From CAYWMP01 sp964459445 (lineage in GTDB: Bacteria > Desulfobacterota > DSM-4660 > Desulfatiglandales > HGW-15): a DNA stretch of 34,292 nt. Position numbers and translations under genes: made by a program. The notes below the pieces were generated by a model. That model had not been told where the DNA came from. It saw only the letters and a program-made list of their open reading frames with translations, and made no database searches. This document shows positions 21,498 to 30,416 of this stretch, one piece after another. Each line of letters opens with the position of its first letter. Position 1 is the stretch's first letter. Location of the stretch: assembly GCA_964459445.1 (NCBI GenBank), contig CAYWMP010000045.1, forward strand, positions 1 to 34,292, given 5' to 3'.

Positions 21498-22553
21498 ATG
21501 GGTTTGAAAGAAATCAGGAAAAACATCGATCTTATTGATTCAAAAATCCTCAAACTCTTAAACGACAGAATGGAACAGGCCCTTATGGCCAAAAAATTCA
21601 AGTCTCAGATTGAAGAGAAGCAAAGAGAGGAGGAACTTCTTGAAAGAATCAGAAAGGATTCAACAGGGCTGATCAATGTCGATTTTACTGAAAAGATCTA
21701 CATGGAAATTATTAAGGAAAGCAAGAAACTTCAGCAAAAGGACTACAAACTCATCGCATTCCAGGGCGAACACGGTGCCTATGGCGAGGTCGCATCAAGG
21801 GCGTGGGACAGTGAATTCATTCCCATCCCCTGTAACGAATTTGCGCTCGTGTTTGAAGGGGTTAAATCCCGGCTTTATGACTATGGTATTGTTCCTGTAG
21901 AAAACACGCTCGGTGGCATGGTCGGCCAGGTGAACGAACTCCTGATTAGTTCCGACCTGAATGTGGTAGGGGCGGTAGAGCTTCCAATACACCTTTGTCT
22001 TCTTGCATTGCCGGGAATCGACCATAGGGAGATCCGTGCCGTATATTCCCACCCTCAGGCCCTGGCACAATGCCGTCATTTCCTTGCTAGGAACAAACTT
22101 GATCCTGTTCAGTATCACGATACTGCGGGAGCGGCAAAAATGCTGACGGAGCAAAGACCGAAAGCGTCTGCTGCAATTGCGAGCAAGCTGTCTGCTTATC
22201 TATACGATCTTGAGATTATAAAAGAGGACATAGAGGACCTAGACACAAACATGACAAGATTTCTTGTGCTTTCAAGGGAAGAGAACAAGGAAGAGGGTGA
22301 CAAATGCTCTATGATTTTCTCCACTGAACACAAGGCTGGCACCCTCTTCAGAGTACTCGAGGTGTTCGCTAAGAAAAACATCAACCTGACAAGGATAGAG
22401 TCTGTTCCGAGTGAGCCGGGCAACTATGCCTTCTTTCTCGATTTTATGGGGTCGATCAAGGATGACGGGGTTTTAATGACCCTGGAAGAAGTGAAAGGAA
22501 TCACAACCGGTTTTAAACTGATGGGGTGTTACAAGGAGAAGAGAGGAATATGA
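21498..22553 (+). CDS. pheA: Bifunctional chorismate mutase / prephenate dehydratase
   Basis: The protein (351 aa) turns chorismate into prephenate and then phenylpyruvate, the Phe branch. Domain order: AroQ-type chorismate mutase (residues 1-80, EIRKNIDLIDSKILKLLNDR), prephenate dehydratase (about 83-262, FQGEHGAYGEVA, VPVENTLGGMV, and the catalytic TRF in NMTRFLVL), and an ACT domain (about 270-345). The Phe-binding ESRP motif of the ACT domain here reads ESVP, and the usual GAL segment is GTLF, so feedback by Phe may be altered. The ATG at 21498 follows a GGGGTGAAGT site. It ends in an ATGA overlap with tyrA. Confidence 0.95.
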   Translation: MGLKEIRKNIDLIDSKILKLLNDRMEQALMAKKFKSQIEEKQREEELLERIRKDSTGLINVDFTEKIYMEIIKESKKLQQKDYKLIAFQGEHGAYGEVASRAWDSEFIPIPCNEFALVFEGVKSRLYDYGIVPVENTLGGMVGQVNELLISSDLNVVGAVELPIHLCLLALPGIDHREIRAVYSHPQALAQCRHFLARNKLDPVQYHDTAGAAKMLTEQRPKASAAIASKLSAYLYDLEIIKEDIEDLDTNMTRFLVLSREENKEEGDKCSMIFSTEHKAGTLFRVLEVFAKKNINLTRIESVPSEPGNYAFFLDFMGSIKDDGVLMTLEEVKGITTGFKLMGCYKEKRGI

Positions 22554-23323
22554 AGATATTTGTCCTTGGCGCAGGACATATGGGCGCCTGGCTTGTGGAA
22601 GAGTTCTGCCTAAACCACGAAGTGGCTGTTTATGACACGGACAAAAAGAAACTCAAATACTTCTTCAATGTAAAGAGATTTTTAGACCTTACAGAGGTCG
22701 AGATGTTTGAGCCCGAGCTTGTCATTAACGCTGTCAGCCTTCCAAACATCCGTAAGGCGTTTGCGGATGTTCTTCCCTATCTGCCGGAAGGATGCATGCT
22801 TTCAGACATTGCATCGGTAAAGGATGGTTTGCTTGAATATTACAGGAGCCTTGGAAAAAGGTTTGTATCCACTCACCCGATGTTCGGGCCTACTTTTGCC
22901 AATGTCAGGGACCTTCGTGATGAGAACGCGATCATAATCAAAGAGTCTGATGGGGACGGAAAGAACTTCTTTCGGGATTTTTACAGGAGCCTCAAACTAA
23001 GCATTTATGAGTATACCTTTGAAGAACATGACAAAACCATCGCCTATTCCCTCTCAGTTCCCTTTGCCTCATCAATGGTTTTTGCCGCATGCATGAAAAA
23101 GCAGGAAGCGCCGGGGACGACCTTTAGAAGGCACATGGAACTAGCCAAGGGCCTCCTTTCAGAAGATGATCATTTGCTGGCCGAGGTTATGTTCAACCCT
23201 CATACGATCCAGCAAATCGAAGGGATCAATTCCCGGCTCTCCTATCTGATTCATATTATAAAGGGGAGGGATTACGAAGAAATGCAGAAGTTCCTCAACA
23301 GGCTGAGGACCAATATAGAATAA
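22550..23323 (+). CDS. tyrA: Prephenate dehydrogenase
   Basis: This enzyme oxidatively decarboxylates prephenate to 4-hydroxyphenylpyruvate, the Tyr branch. From ATG 22550 it is 257 aa, with MKIFVLGAGHMGAW as dinucleotide-binding loop at its very start and the family motif STHPMFGPT. The helical C-terminal half holds the dimer/substrate region. The stop of pheA overlaps its start by 4 nt (ATGA). The open frame reaches 22526 within pheA, but the N-terminal nucleotide-binding strand fixes the start. There is no ACT domain. NAD versus NADP use cannot be decided with certainty; the Asp at the end of the second strand (VYDTDKKK) suggests NAD. Confidence 0.93.
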   Translation: MKIFVLGAGHMGAWLVEEFCLNHEVAVYDTDKKKLKYFFNVKRFLDLTEVEMFEPELVINAVSLPNIRKAFADVLPYLPEGCMLSDIASVKDGLLEYYRSLGKRFVSTHPMFGPTFANVRDLRDENAIIIKESDGDGKNFFRDFYRSLKLSIYEYTFEEHDKTIAYSLSVPFASSMVFAACMKKQEAPGTTFRRHMELAKGLLSEDDHLLAEVMFNPHTIQQIEGINSRLSYLIHIIKGRDYEEMQKFLNRLRTNIE

Positions 23324-23343
23324 TCCTCGTACTCCAATCAGTC

Positions 23344-24018
23344 ATGTTCTGTATTCCAATCATAGGGAGAAACACTGAGGAAGCCCTCGAAAAGATGGTG
23401 CGGGCAGCTCCCCTTGCCGACGTGCTGGAAATACGGCTGGATCTCATGGAAAGGTTCGATCTGAATGAAATCATCAAGGTTGCCCCTAAACCGTTACTCG
23501 TGACCTACCGCTCGAAAAGGGAAGGCGGAGGAGGTGAAGAGAACCCGGAGTCCATTACGGACATCCTACTCACCGCAATTCAAAAAGGAGCAGACTTTGT
23601 AGATGTGGAATTCAGTTTGCCTGCAACAGGGCTGAAGAGAATAATTCAGGCCCGGGGATCTGCCGATCTCATCCTCTCCACCCATATACAGGATGGCACC
23701 CCTTCAAGGGAAAAGCTGGAGAAGATCTTCAGGGATATGACAAATACAGGCGCCGGTACAATCAAGATCGTCACCCGCGCCGGAACTATGATGGATAATC
23801 TCCGGGTCCTCGATCTCATCCCGCAGGCCCGTGAACTCGGTATCAAGATCATTGCCTTTTGTATGGGCCCGGCAGGTAAAATCAGCCGCGTCCTTTCCCA
23901 CGTTTTGGGCGGGTATATGACCTTTGCATCCCTTGAAAAGGGAGATGAAACCGCCTCAGGTCAAATTCCCATCACAGATATGAAGAAGATCCTGGAAGTT
24001 CTGGAGACATGTTTATAG
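23344..24018 (+). CDS. aroD: 3-dehydroquinate dehydratase, type I
   Basis: This enzyme dehydrates 3-dehydroquinate through a Schiff base. The protein is 224 aa, in the class I range. Catalytic His114 (LSTHIQDGTP) and Schiff-base Lys141 (GTIKIVTRA) keep the 27-residue spacing of the characterised enzymes; EIRLDLME and TYRSKREGG are also family segments. It lies 20 nt after tyrA. Its last codons overlap the start of aroE by 10 nt, consistent with the frequent AroD-AroE partnership or fusion seen in other organisms. Confidence 0.95.
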   Translation: MFCIPIIGRNTEEALEKMVRAAPLADVLEIRLDLMERFDLNEIIKVAPKPLLVTYRSKREGGGGEENPESITDILLTAIQKGADFVDVEFSLPATGLKRIIQARGSADLILSTHIQDGTPSREKLEKIFRDMTNTGAGTIKIVTRAGTMMDNLRVLDLIPQARELGIKIIAFCMGPAGKISRVLSHVLGGYMTFASLEKGDETASGQIPITDMKKILEVLETCL

Positions 24019-24830
24019 ATCAACAAACGGGCCTTTACGGCATCATAGGCCATCCTTTGGGGCACACCCTCAGTCCCGTTATGCACAATGCCGCCTTTTC
24101 AGCATCTGGTATCAATGCCGTCTATCTTGCCTTTGAATCGAAGAGAATTGAAGAATGCTTGGCGGGCATGAGAGGCCTGGGCGTGAGGGGGTTGAGTGTC
24201 ACAATCCCCCACAAATCCACGGTCATCCCGCTGCTTGAAAAGGTGGATGATATGGCGGAAAGGATTGGCGCGGTCAATACCATTGTCAATCGGGACGGGA
24301 AATTGGTTGGATACAACACCGATGCGGCAGGCGCCTTAAAAGCATTGGAGGAAAAGACGAAACTTGAAGGGAAAAAAGGTCTCGTGGTAGGCGCCGGCGG
24401 AGCGGCTCGCGCTATTGGTTTCATTTTAAAAGAACGAGGGGTGCAACTGACCATTGCGAACCGTTCTTCAGACCGAGGGGAAAGGCTCTCGGGGGCACTG
24501 AATTGCAAATTTCTCCCTTTAAAAGATTTGGAATCCTTTGTAGCGGATATCCTGATCCAGACGACGCCGGTGGGGATGTATCCTGCTGTTGAAGAGTGCC
24601 CTCTGTCGCCTCGGATCTTGAATAGAGAAATGATTGTTATGGATGTTGTTTACAACCCCCTAGAGACCAAACTGCTCAAGAAGGCCAAATCCATTGGTTG
24701 CACAACTATAGACGGTCTTTCGATGTTCATTCATCAGGGGGCAGAACAGTTTCGACTCTGGACGGATAGGGTCCCTCCTATCGATGTTATGGAGCAATCA
24801 GTCAAGGCCGCCCTTAATAAGACATCCTAG
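24009..24830 (+). CDS. aroE: Shikimate dehydrogenase (NADP+)
   Basis: This enzyme reduces 3-dehydroshikimate to shikimate. The protein is 273 aa. The catalytic pair is Lys69 (LSVTIPHK) and Asp105 (GYNTDAAG); the shikimate-binding GHPLGHTLSPVMHN is near the start; the NADP loop GAGGAARA and NRSSDRG follow. The ATG at 24009 lies within the 3' end of aroD, giving a 10-nt overlap and probable coupling. Confidence 0.96.
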   Translation: MFIDQQTGLYGIIGHPLGHTLSPVMHNAAFSASGINAVYLAFESKRIEECLAGMRGLGVRGLSVTIPHKSTVIPLLEKVDDMAERIGAVNTIVNRDGKLVGYNTDAAGALKALEEKTKLEGKKGLVVGAGGAARAIGFILKERGVQLTIANRSSDRGERLSGALNCKFLPLKDLESFVADILIQTTPVGMYPAVEECPLSPRILNREMIVMDVVYNPLETKLLKKAKSIGCTTIDGLSMFIHQGAEQFRLWTDRVPPIDVMEQSVKAALNKTS

Positions 24831-24833
24831 TAT

Positions 24834-26114
24834 TTGAATAACGATCAAAAAATGAAAAAGATAAGACTACGTTCAAACATCAATTCCAGCGTCAAGATAC
24901 CGGGATCCAAAAGCATCACCCATCGGGCATTGATCACGGCAAGTCTTGCCGACGGCGATAGTTTGCTTAAAGAACCCCTTGTCTCCGAAGACATTCTGCA
25001 CACCGTAAAGGGCCTTCAGGCCTTAGGAGCAAAAATATCCTTTTCTGAAAAGGGGATTAAGGTTGCGGGAACCGGCGGGGATTTCCGACCGGTTTCAGAA
25101 GATACACAAATTTTCCTTGGCAATTCAGGGACTTCCTTTCGTCTTTTGCTCTCCTTGGCTGCTCTTGCCCCTGGGCATCATGTCCTTACCGGCACACCGC
25201 GCATATGTGAAAGACCTATTGGAGAGCTTGTGAATGCCTTGAATCAACTGGGTGTCGAAGTTTTCTGCACTGGAATAGATGGATTCCCACCGGTCTCTAT
25301 ACGTGGAAAAGGTTTATCCGGTGGAAAAGCTAAGCTGAGTGCGAAACAGAGCAGCCAGTTTGTTTCCTCTCTACTTTTGACCAGTCCCTATGCTCAAAAG
25401 GACGTGGAAATTGAAATCCTGGGAGAGCTCGTTTCAAAACCCTATGTGGCCCTTACACTGGAGGTGATGAATCGTTTCGGTGTCGCCGTTCAGAGCGAAG
25501 ATGATAAGCGGTTCAAAATTCCATCAGGACAAAGATACCAAGCCGGCAGCTACAATATTGAGGGGGATGCATCCAGCGCCTCCTACTTCTGGGGTGCCGC
25601 CGCCGTGACCGAAGGAACCTCGATCACAAAAAACATTTCCTCTGCCAATCACCAGGGAGATATGGGCTTTCTTTCGATCCTTGAGAAAATGGGATGTTCT
25701 GTGGAGATAGGATCTAATCAAGTCAAAGTATACGGCGGACCGCTCACCGGCATTGATGTGGATATGAGCAACCTGCCCGACCTCGTCCCCACCCTGGCCG
25801 CTATCGCCCTCTTTGCCGAGGGGCAGACGAGAATCCGGAATGTTTCCCATCTCAGGCATAAAGAAAGCGATCGGTTGAATAGTGTTACACAGGAGTGGAA
25901 ACGACTGGGGGCTCGCATCGAAGAACTTCCGGATGGATTGGTCATTCATGGGAACCGCCCACTTTCCGGAGCGATTGTAAATCCTCATGACGACCACCGC
26001 ATTGCCATGAGTCTTGCCGTGGTGGGTTTGCGAATTCCTGGAATCGAGATTAGAAATGAGGCCTGCGTGAAAAAATCCTTTCCCGAGTTCTGGGATCTGT
26101 GGGACACAATCTAA
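24834..26114 (+). CDS. aroA: 3-phosphoshikimate 1-carboxyvinyltransferase (EPSP synthase)
   Basis: This enzyme adds the enolpyruvyl group to shikimate-3-phosphate. The protein is 426 aa. Visible motifs: PGSKSITHRALI, LGNSGTSFRLLLSL, GTPRICERPIGEL, SAKQSSQFVSSLLL, EGDASSASYFWGA, HLRHKESDRL and HDDHRIAMSLA. The longest frame starts with TTG at 24834, 3 nt after aroE; an ATG at 24852 (giving MKKIRLRSN) fits the family N-terminus just as well, and neither has a clear ribosome binding site. It is the last aro gene; the CBS gene converges 28 nt downstream with no obvious terminator. Confidence 0.95.
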   Translation: MNNDQKMKKIRLRSNINSSVKIPGSKSITHRALITASLADGDSLLKEPLVSEDILHTVKGLQALGAKISFSEKGIKVAGTGGDFRPVSEDTQIFLGNSGTSFRLLLSLAALAPGHHVLTGTPRICERPIGELVNALNQLGVEVFCTGIDGFPPVSIRGKGLSGGKAKLSAKQSSQFVSSLLLTSPYAQKDVEIEILGELVSKPYVALTLEVMNRFGVAVQSEDDKRFKIPSGQRYQAGSYNIEGDASSASYFWGAAAVTEGTSITKNISSANHQGDMGFLSILEKMGCSVEIGSNQVKVYGGPLTGIDVDMSNLPDLVPTLAAIALFAEGQTRIRNVSHLRHKESDRLNSVTQEWKRLGARIEELPDGLVIHGNRPLSGAIVNPHDDHRIAMSLAVVGLRIPGIEIRNEACVKKSFPEFWDLWDTI

Positions 26115-26141
26115 TTCCAGCTGGCTGTTTTCATCAACCTG

Positions 26142-27056
26142 TTAGGAACGTCCTGCACTTACTTCTATCCGGCTCGGTGAACAGGCCCTGCATGATCCCG
26201 AACGGATACGAGCGGCGTCGGTAAAAGAAAGAACACCCACTATCCGGCCCGGCTCACCTTCATGAACAAAAAGCCGATGCACGTCCGAGAGAATCATCCT
26301 TTGAATGGCCTCGGCCAAGTAGGCCGATTTGGAGCAGGAATGTACCCTTGGAGCCATGACTCCCCTGGCCATTGTTTCCTGTGGAATCCCGTGTCTATAG
26401 GCCAGGATGAGATCGGTTTTTGAAACTACCCCCATACCCCGTCCCCTTTCGTCCGTTATCAGCACGGCGCCGAACCTATAGGCGCTGAGTCCTTCAATCA
26501 ATTCATAGAGGGTGTCGTCATTTTTGTGTGATGCCACTTCACCGGTCATGACCTCGCGGACCGTAAAACGCCTTATGGCCTGTGCCTCTATCCCATATTT
26601 CCTCCTCAGGAGATAGTTGTTCTCGCAATTCCGACACAGGCGATAAAGAAGACCGACGATATCGGGGTAGGACAGTATTCCCTCCACCTCTCCCGTTGCG
26701 GTATTGATGACGTATATCCGATGGATGCCCTCTTCGCGCATGGTTTCCATCACCGATGCCAGGTTATCGCTTTCATGACATAGAATCGGGGGTGATTGCG
26801 TGATGTCTGCTAATGGGGTTTCAATGGAGAGTGAGGCATAATAGGCCGACATGATGTCCGTCTTGGAAACAACGCCAATCGCCTTGCCACCAATATCCCT
26901 TATGAGAAGGGCATTCATCTTAAATTTAATGAGGTAGGATATGGCCTTGTGGATAGGATCAGCCACTGAAAGACTCACGAGTTGTCTCCCCATGGCATCA
27001 TACACCTTCATTCTTTTGAGTATGTCTTGGCTTTGAGACAAAGTCACGGCCGGCAT
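26142..27056 (-). CDS. Four-CBS-domain protein with two CxxC pairs
   Basis: A 304-aa soluble protein made of four CBS motifs in two pairs (about residues 20-135 and 165-285), recognised by the recurrent GVVSKTDI, GILSYPDI, GVVSKTDL and GVLSFTDA blocks. CBS pairs usually bind adenine nucleotides such as AMP, ATP or SAM. Between the pairs is CRNC (Cys141, Cys144), and after the last is CRAC (Cys289, Cys292); these could bind a metal or form a redox switch. There is no catalytic or membrane domain. It lies 11 nt after another CBS gene, so the two are probably co-transcribed. The target is unknown. Confidence 0.85.
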   Translation of the reverse strand: MPAVTLSQSQDILKRMKVYDAMGRQLVSLSVADPIHKAISYLIKFKMNALLIRDIGGKAIGVVSKTDIMSAYYASLSIETPLADITQSPPILCHESDNLASVMETMREEGIHRIYVINTATGEVEGILSYPDIVGLLYRLCRNCENNYLLRRKYGIEAQAIRRFTVREVMTGEVASHKNDDTLYELIEGLSAYRFGAVLITDERGRGMGVVSKTDLILAYRHGIPQETMARGVMAPRVHSCSKSAYLAEAIQRMILSDVHRLFVHEGEPGRIVGVLSFTDAARIRSGSCRACSPSRIEVSAGRS

Positions 27057-27067
27057 CCAATAACGAC

Positions 27068-27541
27068 TTACTTCAAAAGTCTTTCATAGAGATGATAGAA
27101 TAGATCGGAGATGTAGACAATGCCTTCAATCCGATCTCCTTCCATTACCGGAATGCGACGGATGTGTCTCTTTATCATAATATCCAAAATCACAAAGAGA
27201 TGTGTTTCAGGGGATACCGTCACGACATCCGAGGTCATGATGTCTTTAACCAGTATGGATTTCGTTCTTTCACATGTGGATTCGATGAGTCCCGTAACAT
27301 CAATATCCGTCATATCGGCCCAAACATGAATATGCTTCGGCCGCATCAAGAGCAGAATGTCATACATGGAAATCATGCCAAGGAGCTTTTCCCTTTCATC
27401 GGTCACCATCATGCCAAACACACGACGGCGGTCTTCATCTCCACCCAGCTCTTTAAAAATCCTTATCGCCTCTGCAATCGTCGTGTCGGGCGGAATTGTC
27501 TGAAAATCGGTCGTCATAATGTTTTTTGCAGTTACTTCCAC
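27068..27541 (-). CDS. CBS-domain pair protein
   Basis: A 157-aa protein with one CBS pair (VTAKNIMTTDF... to ISMYDIL, then LVKDIMTSDVVTVSPETHL... to GIVYISDLFYHL). An insertion of about 35 residues (RPKHIHVWADMTDIDVTGLI) separates the two motifs. The start is a GTG at 27541 with AGGAGG 6 nt upstream. It is first of a two-gene CBS unit. It probably senses an adenine nucleotide; its partner is unknown. Confidence 0.88.
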   Translation of the reverse strand: MEVTAKNIMTTDFQTIPPDTTIAEAIRIFKELGGDEDRRRVFGMMVTDEREKLLGMISMYDILLLMRPKHIHVWADMTDIDVTGLIESTCERTKSILVKDIMTSDVVTVSPETHLFVILDIMIKRHIRRIPVMEGDRIEGIVYISDLFYHLYERLLK

Positions 27542-27544
27542 AAT

Positions 27545-27894
27545 TTCCTCCTGTGCATACTTTGTCCGATTTCAAAAGATGTATTAAGCACGATAAAAAT
27601 AGTCAACGTAAATCATCGAAGTCATTGAGGCCTTCGCTGTCCCCTATCTCGGTGTTGAAAAGGGATGTCTCTCAATAGCGAAATCACCAATAACAATGGA
27701 TTTGGCTTAGGCCTGGGGCATCCGTTTGGGTATTTAGGATGCCGCATCATGGTGATCATATTTCATGCCTTGAAGAACTAAGAAAAGACATTTGGATTGA
27801 CCACACAGTGCGGGGCTGGTGGGGTTTTCATGGCTTGTTTCTTTGCCATGATTTAAGGGAGCATCTTTCGTTTTCTGCAACATCTTGATAATAG
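27545..27894. other. Intergenic region between CBS genes and small exported protein
   Basis: No gene is supported; the minus-strand frame here is antisense to the small exported protein. There is a GGCATCC...GGATGCC inverted pair (near 27718-27744) without a T-run. The end of the region carries the promoter of the next gene. Confidence 0.5.
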
Positions 27895-27923
27895 TTGCAA
27901 ATTTTGAATTAATATGATATACT
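27895..27923 (+). promoter_or_regulatory. Strong sigma-70-like promoter of the small exported protein
   Basis: TTGCAA (27895-27900), exactly 17 nt, then TATACT (27918-27923), in an A/T-rich setting. Start predicted near 27930, about 50 nt before the ATG. Confidence 0.65.
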
Positions 27924-27980
27924 CGGCTTGATTCTTGCAATATTTTGCAGAAATATTCTTCTTCCCTAAGGAGGTTTGAA

Positions 27981-28295
27981 ATGCTCAAAAGTAAAAAAAG
28001 GCCAATCGTCATTGCCCTACTGGCTGCTTTTCTTATAACAACGCTGCCTTTCCCCGCAATTGCCCAGGAAGCAGATCCTGTTGAAGAAGGCGGGTTAATG
28101 ATGATTGACTTTGCCGTCTTCAGACCGGCCGGAATAATTCTTTCTGCCATGGGTATGGTGATCTATACCCTGACCATGCCCTTTCATTTTATGAGTGCAG
28201 AAGCGGAACAAAATGCAAAGGAGCGCTTCATTAACGATCCCATGAAATTCACCTTTGTCCGACCCTTAGGAGATTTCGAAGAGGAGGGTAATTAA
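27981..28295 (+). CDS. Small exported/membrane protein of unknown function
   Basis: 104 aa from ATG 27981, chosen because of the perfect AAGGAGGT 8 nt upstream (the frame opens at 27945). The signal peptide has a Lys-rich start, a hydrophobic core at residues 9-24 and a likely cleavage after PAIA (residue 28). Then come an acidic stretch, FRPAGIILSAMGMVIYTLTMPF as one membrane or amphipathic helix, and a C-terminal KFTFVRPLGDF. The pattern RPxG-helix-FxRPLG recalls a widespread small hypothetical family of Proteobacteria, from memory only. It has its own promoter. Its stop codon overlaps that of the convergent AsmA gene by 4 nt. Confidence 0.8.
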   Translation: MLKSKKRPIVIALLAAFLITTLPFPAIAQEADPVEEGGLMMIDFAVFRPAGIILSAMGMVIYTLTMPFHFMSAEAEQNAKERFINDPMKFTFVRPLGDFEEEGN

Positions 28296-30409
28296 TTACC
28301 GAAGAGTTTCTTCAAACCCTCTACCGCGTCTTTAAGCCCCTTAGGTATATCCTCAAGGGGCTTTTCAGTTGATCCTTTTTTTTCCTTTTTTTGTTTTTTA
28401 CTTCCCGATACCTTGACGCCTTTCCTGGCCGCCTCAATGGCCGCTACACAGGGATTTTCATCCCCTGATTTGCCTCCTGCAAGGGCCGCGGCTATGCCGG
28501 CCGGCCCGAAAAGAGCCAGGCCCCCGACCGACTTCCCCAGGGTGGTCGTCGTTTGGTTGGGATCAAGGGCTAGGGAAGGTTCGCTGAGTGTGCCGGCCAG
28601 TCTCAGGGGTTTAGCCAACTCACCGAGACTAAGGGTAAGCTTACCAAGGATTCCCCCACCCAGTCCTTTTTTAGGTGACGGCCTGATTGACATATTGAGT
28701 CGCTCATTCTTTAAATTCACCGTGCCATCCCCTACCACTCCCACGATATCCGTATCAAAGACCAGTGCCGTGCTTTTTGCCATGCCGCGCTTGATATCAA
28801 ACCGGGTCACAAGACAGTTGACCACGGAGAAATCCATTTTTTCAGCAGATGGGTTGACCAGCCGGAATATCATTGAACTGAGATCCCCGCCAGCCAGTTC
28901 AATGTATTTATTATTGATCCTGCCTTTTCCCATTACGATGACGATCTTGCCATTGAGCCCTGCCATCATTTCGGCCACCGAATTTCCCCGACCCCTGGCA
29001 TCCAGTTCGAGTTCGATCTGACCGTCGAGGATTTGTTCGTCTATGATCTCCTTAAGCATTTCACCCAATTTACAATCCTCGACTTTCACATTAGTCGTCA
29101 AAAACACCCCTTTACCCTTTGGAAGGATCTCCAAATGTCCCTTCAGAGATCCACCCCCTATGATCCCTTTGAGTGGCTTTAGCACAAAGCGACCATTGTT
29201 CAAATCCGCTTCCAGATTCAGTTCCCGAACCGCCACCCTGGGGAGGAGAAGCTTCTTTACCCTAAACGATAGATCAGCATCGATTTGTTTTAGGGCATCC
29301 AGAGGCAAGGGATCATTCGGAAAAACTTTTTTCCTGCTTTTTCCCTGCCCTTTCGTTCCTTTTTTTGCTTCGCCTTTATCCTTTGTGGCAATTGATCGCA
29401 GATCAAGCTTTTCAGATGAAAGCACTGCGGTTAACTTCGGCCGTTTGCCGGCGATGTCCAAACCCAATGACCCCTTAATGTCGCTCGATCCTATACTGAT
29501 TTTTAAATCTGAAAGTTGATAGGTTTTGCCGGAAGCATCGGAGATTTTCATTGCCAGACTGAATGGCCCCATTTCAGGGACATCACCCGCATCAGCCAAT
29601 TGGGCCAAATCCGAAGTAGATTTACCCTCTCCAGTGATCTGTAGAGCAAGGCCTTTTCCATTCATGAGATCTTTGATCTTACCTTCAACGCCAAGAGAGG
29701 CACCCCCTGCTTTTGCCTTTAGGTTCAGAGGAGATTCCCTTTCAGGATCTGCCAGCGCCAATAGAGGGCCCAAAGTACCGGCCACCTCAAAGGGATTGTT
29801 GTTGTAGGAGCCACGTATCTCCACCTCCAGGGGACTTTCCGCATCTGGGGCCATTGTTGAGAGCCGGTCCAAGGTCGTTACAAACATCTTACCCGATTCA
29901 CCGTCTCTATACGTAAAGCGGCCTTTCTCTATCAGTATCCGATTGACGGTGACCCCGAGCAGGCTGTCGCCCTCGCTTGTCGCTTTCTCTTCTTGAGTTC
30001 CGGGTTCAGCTTGCTTAAATATGATATTCGATAGGCCTTTTTTGTCGGTTTCGATCAGGATATCCGGTTCAATAATAACAAAGCGTTTGATACTGATATC
30101 GCCCCTGATAAGCGGAAGGAGATCGACTTGAACCTCGAGACGCTTGATATGGACCATCTCGGGCCGTGTCCCCCAGTCCGCATTTTGGAAGCTGATATTT
30201 TTCGCCACAAGCGATGGTGTTAGTCCAATATCAAGCTTAATATCACCCCCGATCATCATCTCACGGCCGGTGGTTTCCTTGACGGTATCGGCAGCTATAA
30301 TTTTGAGATCATTGAAATCATAGGTCGCCAGGATTGCATAGACCGTGACGACGATAACAACAAGGACCAATGCAAAAATTCCTATTATCCATTTCCAACG
30401 CATGATCAT
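28292..30409 (-). CDS. AsmA-family envelope protein
   Basis: A 705-aa protein anchored by one N-terminal membrane segment (about residues 5-28), with the rest in the periplasm. The N-terminal AsmA domain begins DFNDLKIIAADTVKETTGREM and the C-terminal part has the family's GxxNLKNERLNMSIRPSPKKG block. AsmA proteins belong to the bridge-like lipid-transfer superfamily and affect outer-membrane lipid and protein assembly. A Lys-rich, low-complexity segment (about residues 350-365) and another near the C-terminus (KKQKKEKKG) are present. The ATG at 30409 follows AAGGA. It begins 7 nt after the permease gene, so the two share a transcript. Confidence 0.88.
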   Translation of the reverse strand: MIMRWKWIIGIFALVLVVIVVTVYAILATYDFNDLKIIAADTVKETTGREMMIGGDIKLDIGLTPSLVAKNISFQNADWGTRPEMVHIKRLEVQVDLLPLIRGDISIKRFVIIEPDILIETDKKGLSNIIFKQAEPGTQEEKATSEGDSLLGVTVNRILIEKGRFTYRDGESGKMFVTTLDRLSTMAPDAESPLEVEIRGSYNNNPFEVAGTLGPLLALADPERESPLNLKAKAGGASLGVEGKIKDLMNGKGLALQITGEGKSTSDLAQLADAGDVPEMGPFSLAMKISDASGKTYQLSDLKISIGSSDIKGSLGLDIAGKRPKLTAVLSSEKLDLRSIATKDKGEAKKGTKGQGKSRKKVFPNDPLPLDALKQIDADLSFRVKKLLLPRVAVRELNLEADLNNGRFVLKPLKGIIGGGSLKGHLEILPKGKGVFLTTNVKVEDCKLGEMLKEIIDEQILDGQIELELDARGRGNSVAEMMAGLNGKIVIVMGKGRINNKYIELAGGDLSSMIFRLVNPSAEKMDFSVVNCLVTRFDIKRGMAKSTALVFDTDIVGVVGDGTVNLKNERLNMSIRPSPKKGLGGGILGKLTLSLGELAKPLRLAGTLSEPSLALDPNQTTTTLGKSVGGLALFGPAGIAAALAGGKSGDENPCVAAIEAARKGVKVSGSKKQKKEKKGSTEKPLEDIPKGLKDAVEGLKKLFGN

Positions 30410-30416
30410 TTTATCC

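Noticed and set aside
28413..29519. Plus-strand frames of 158-202 codons opposite the AsmA gene
   Set aside because: Ser/Pro/Arg-rich composition typical of reverse-complement shadows; AsmA domains are clear on the minus strand.
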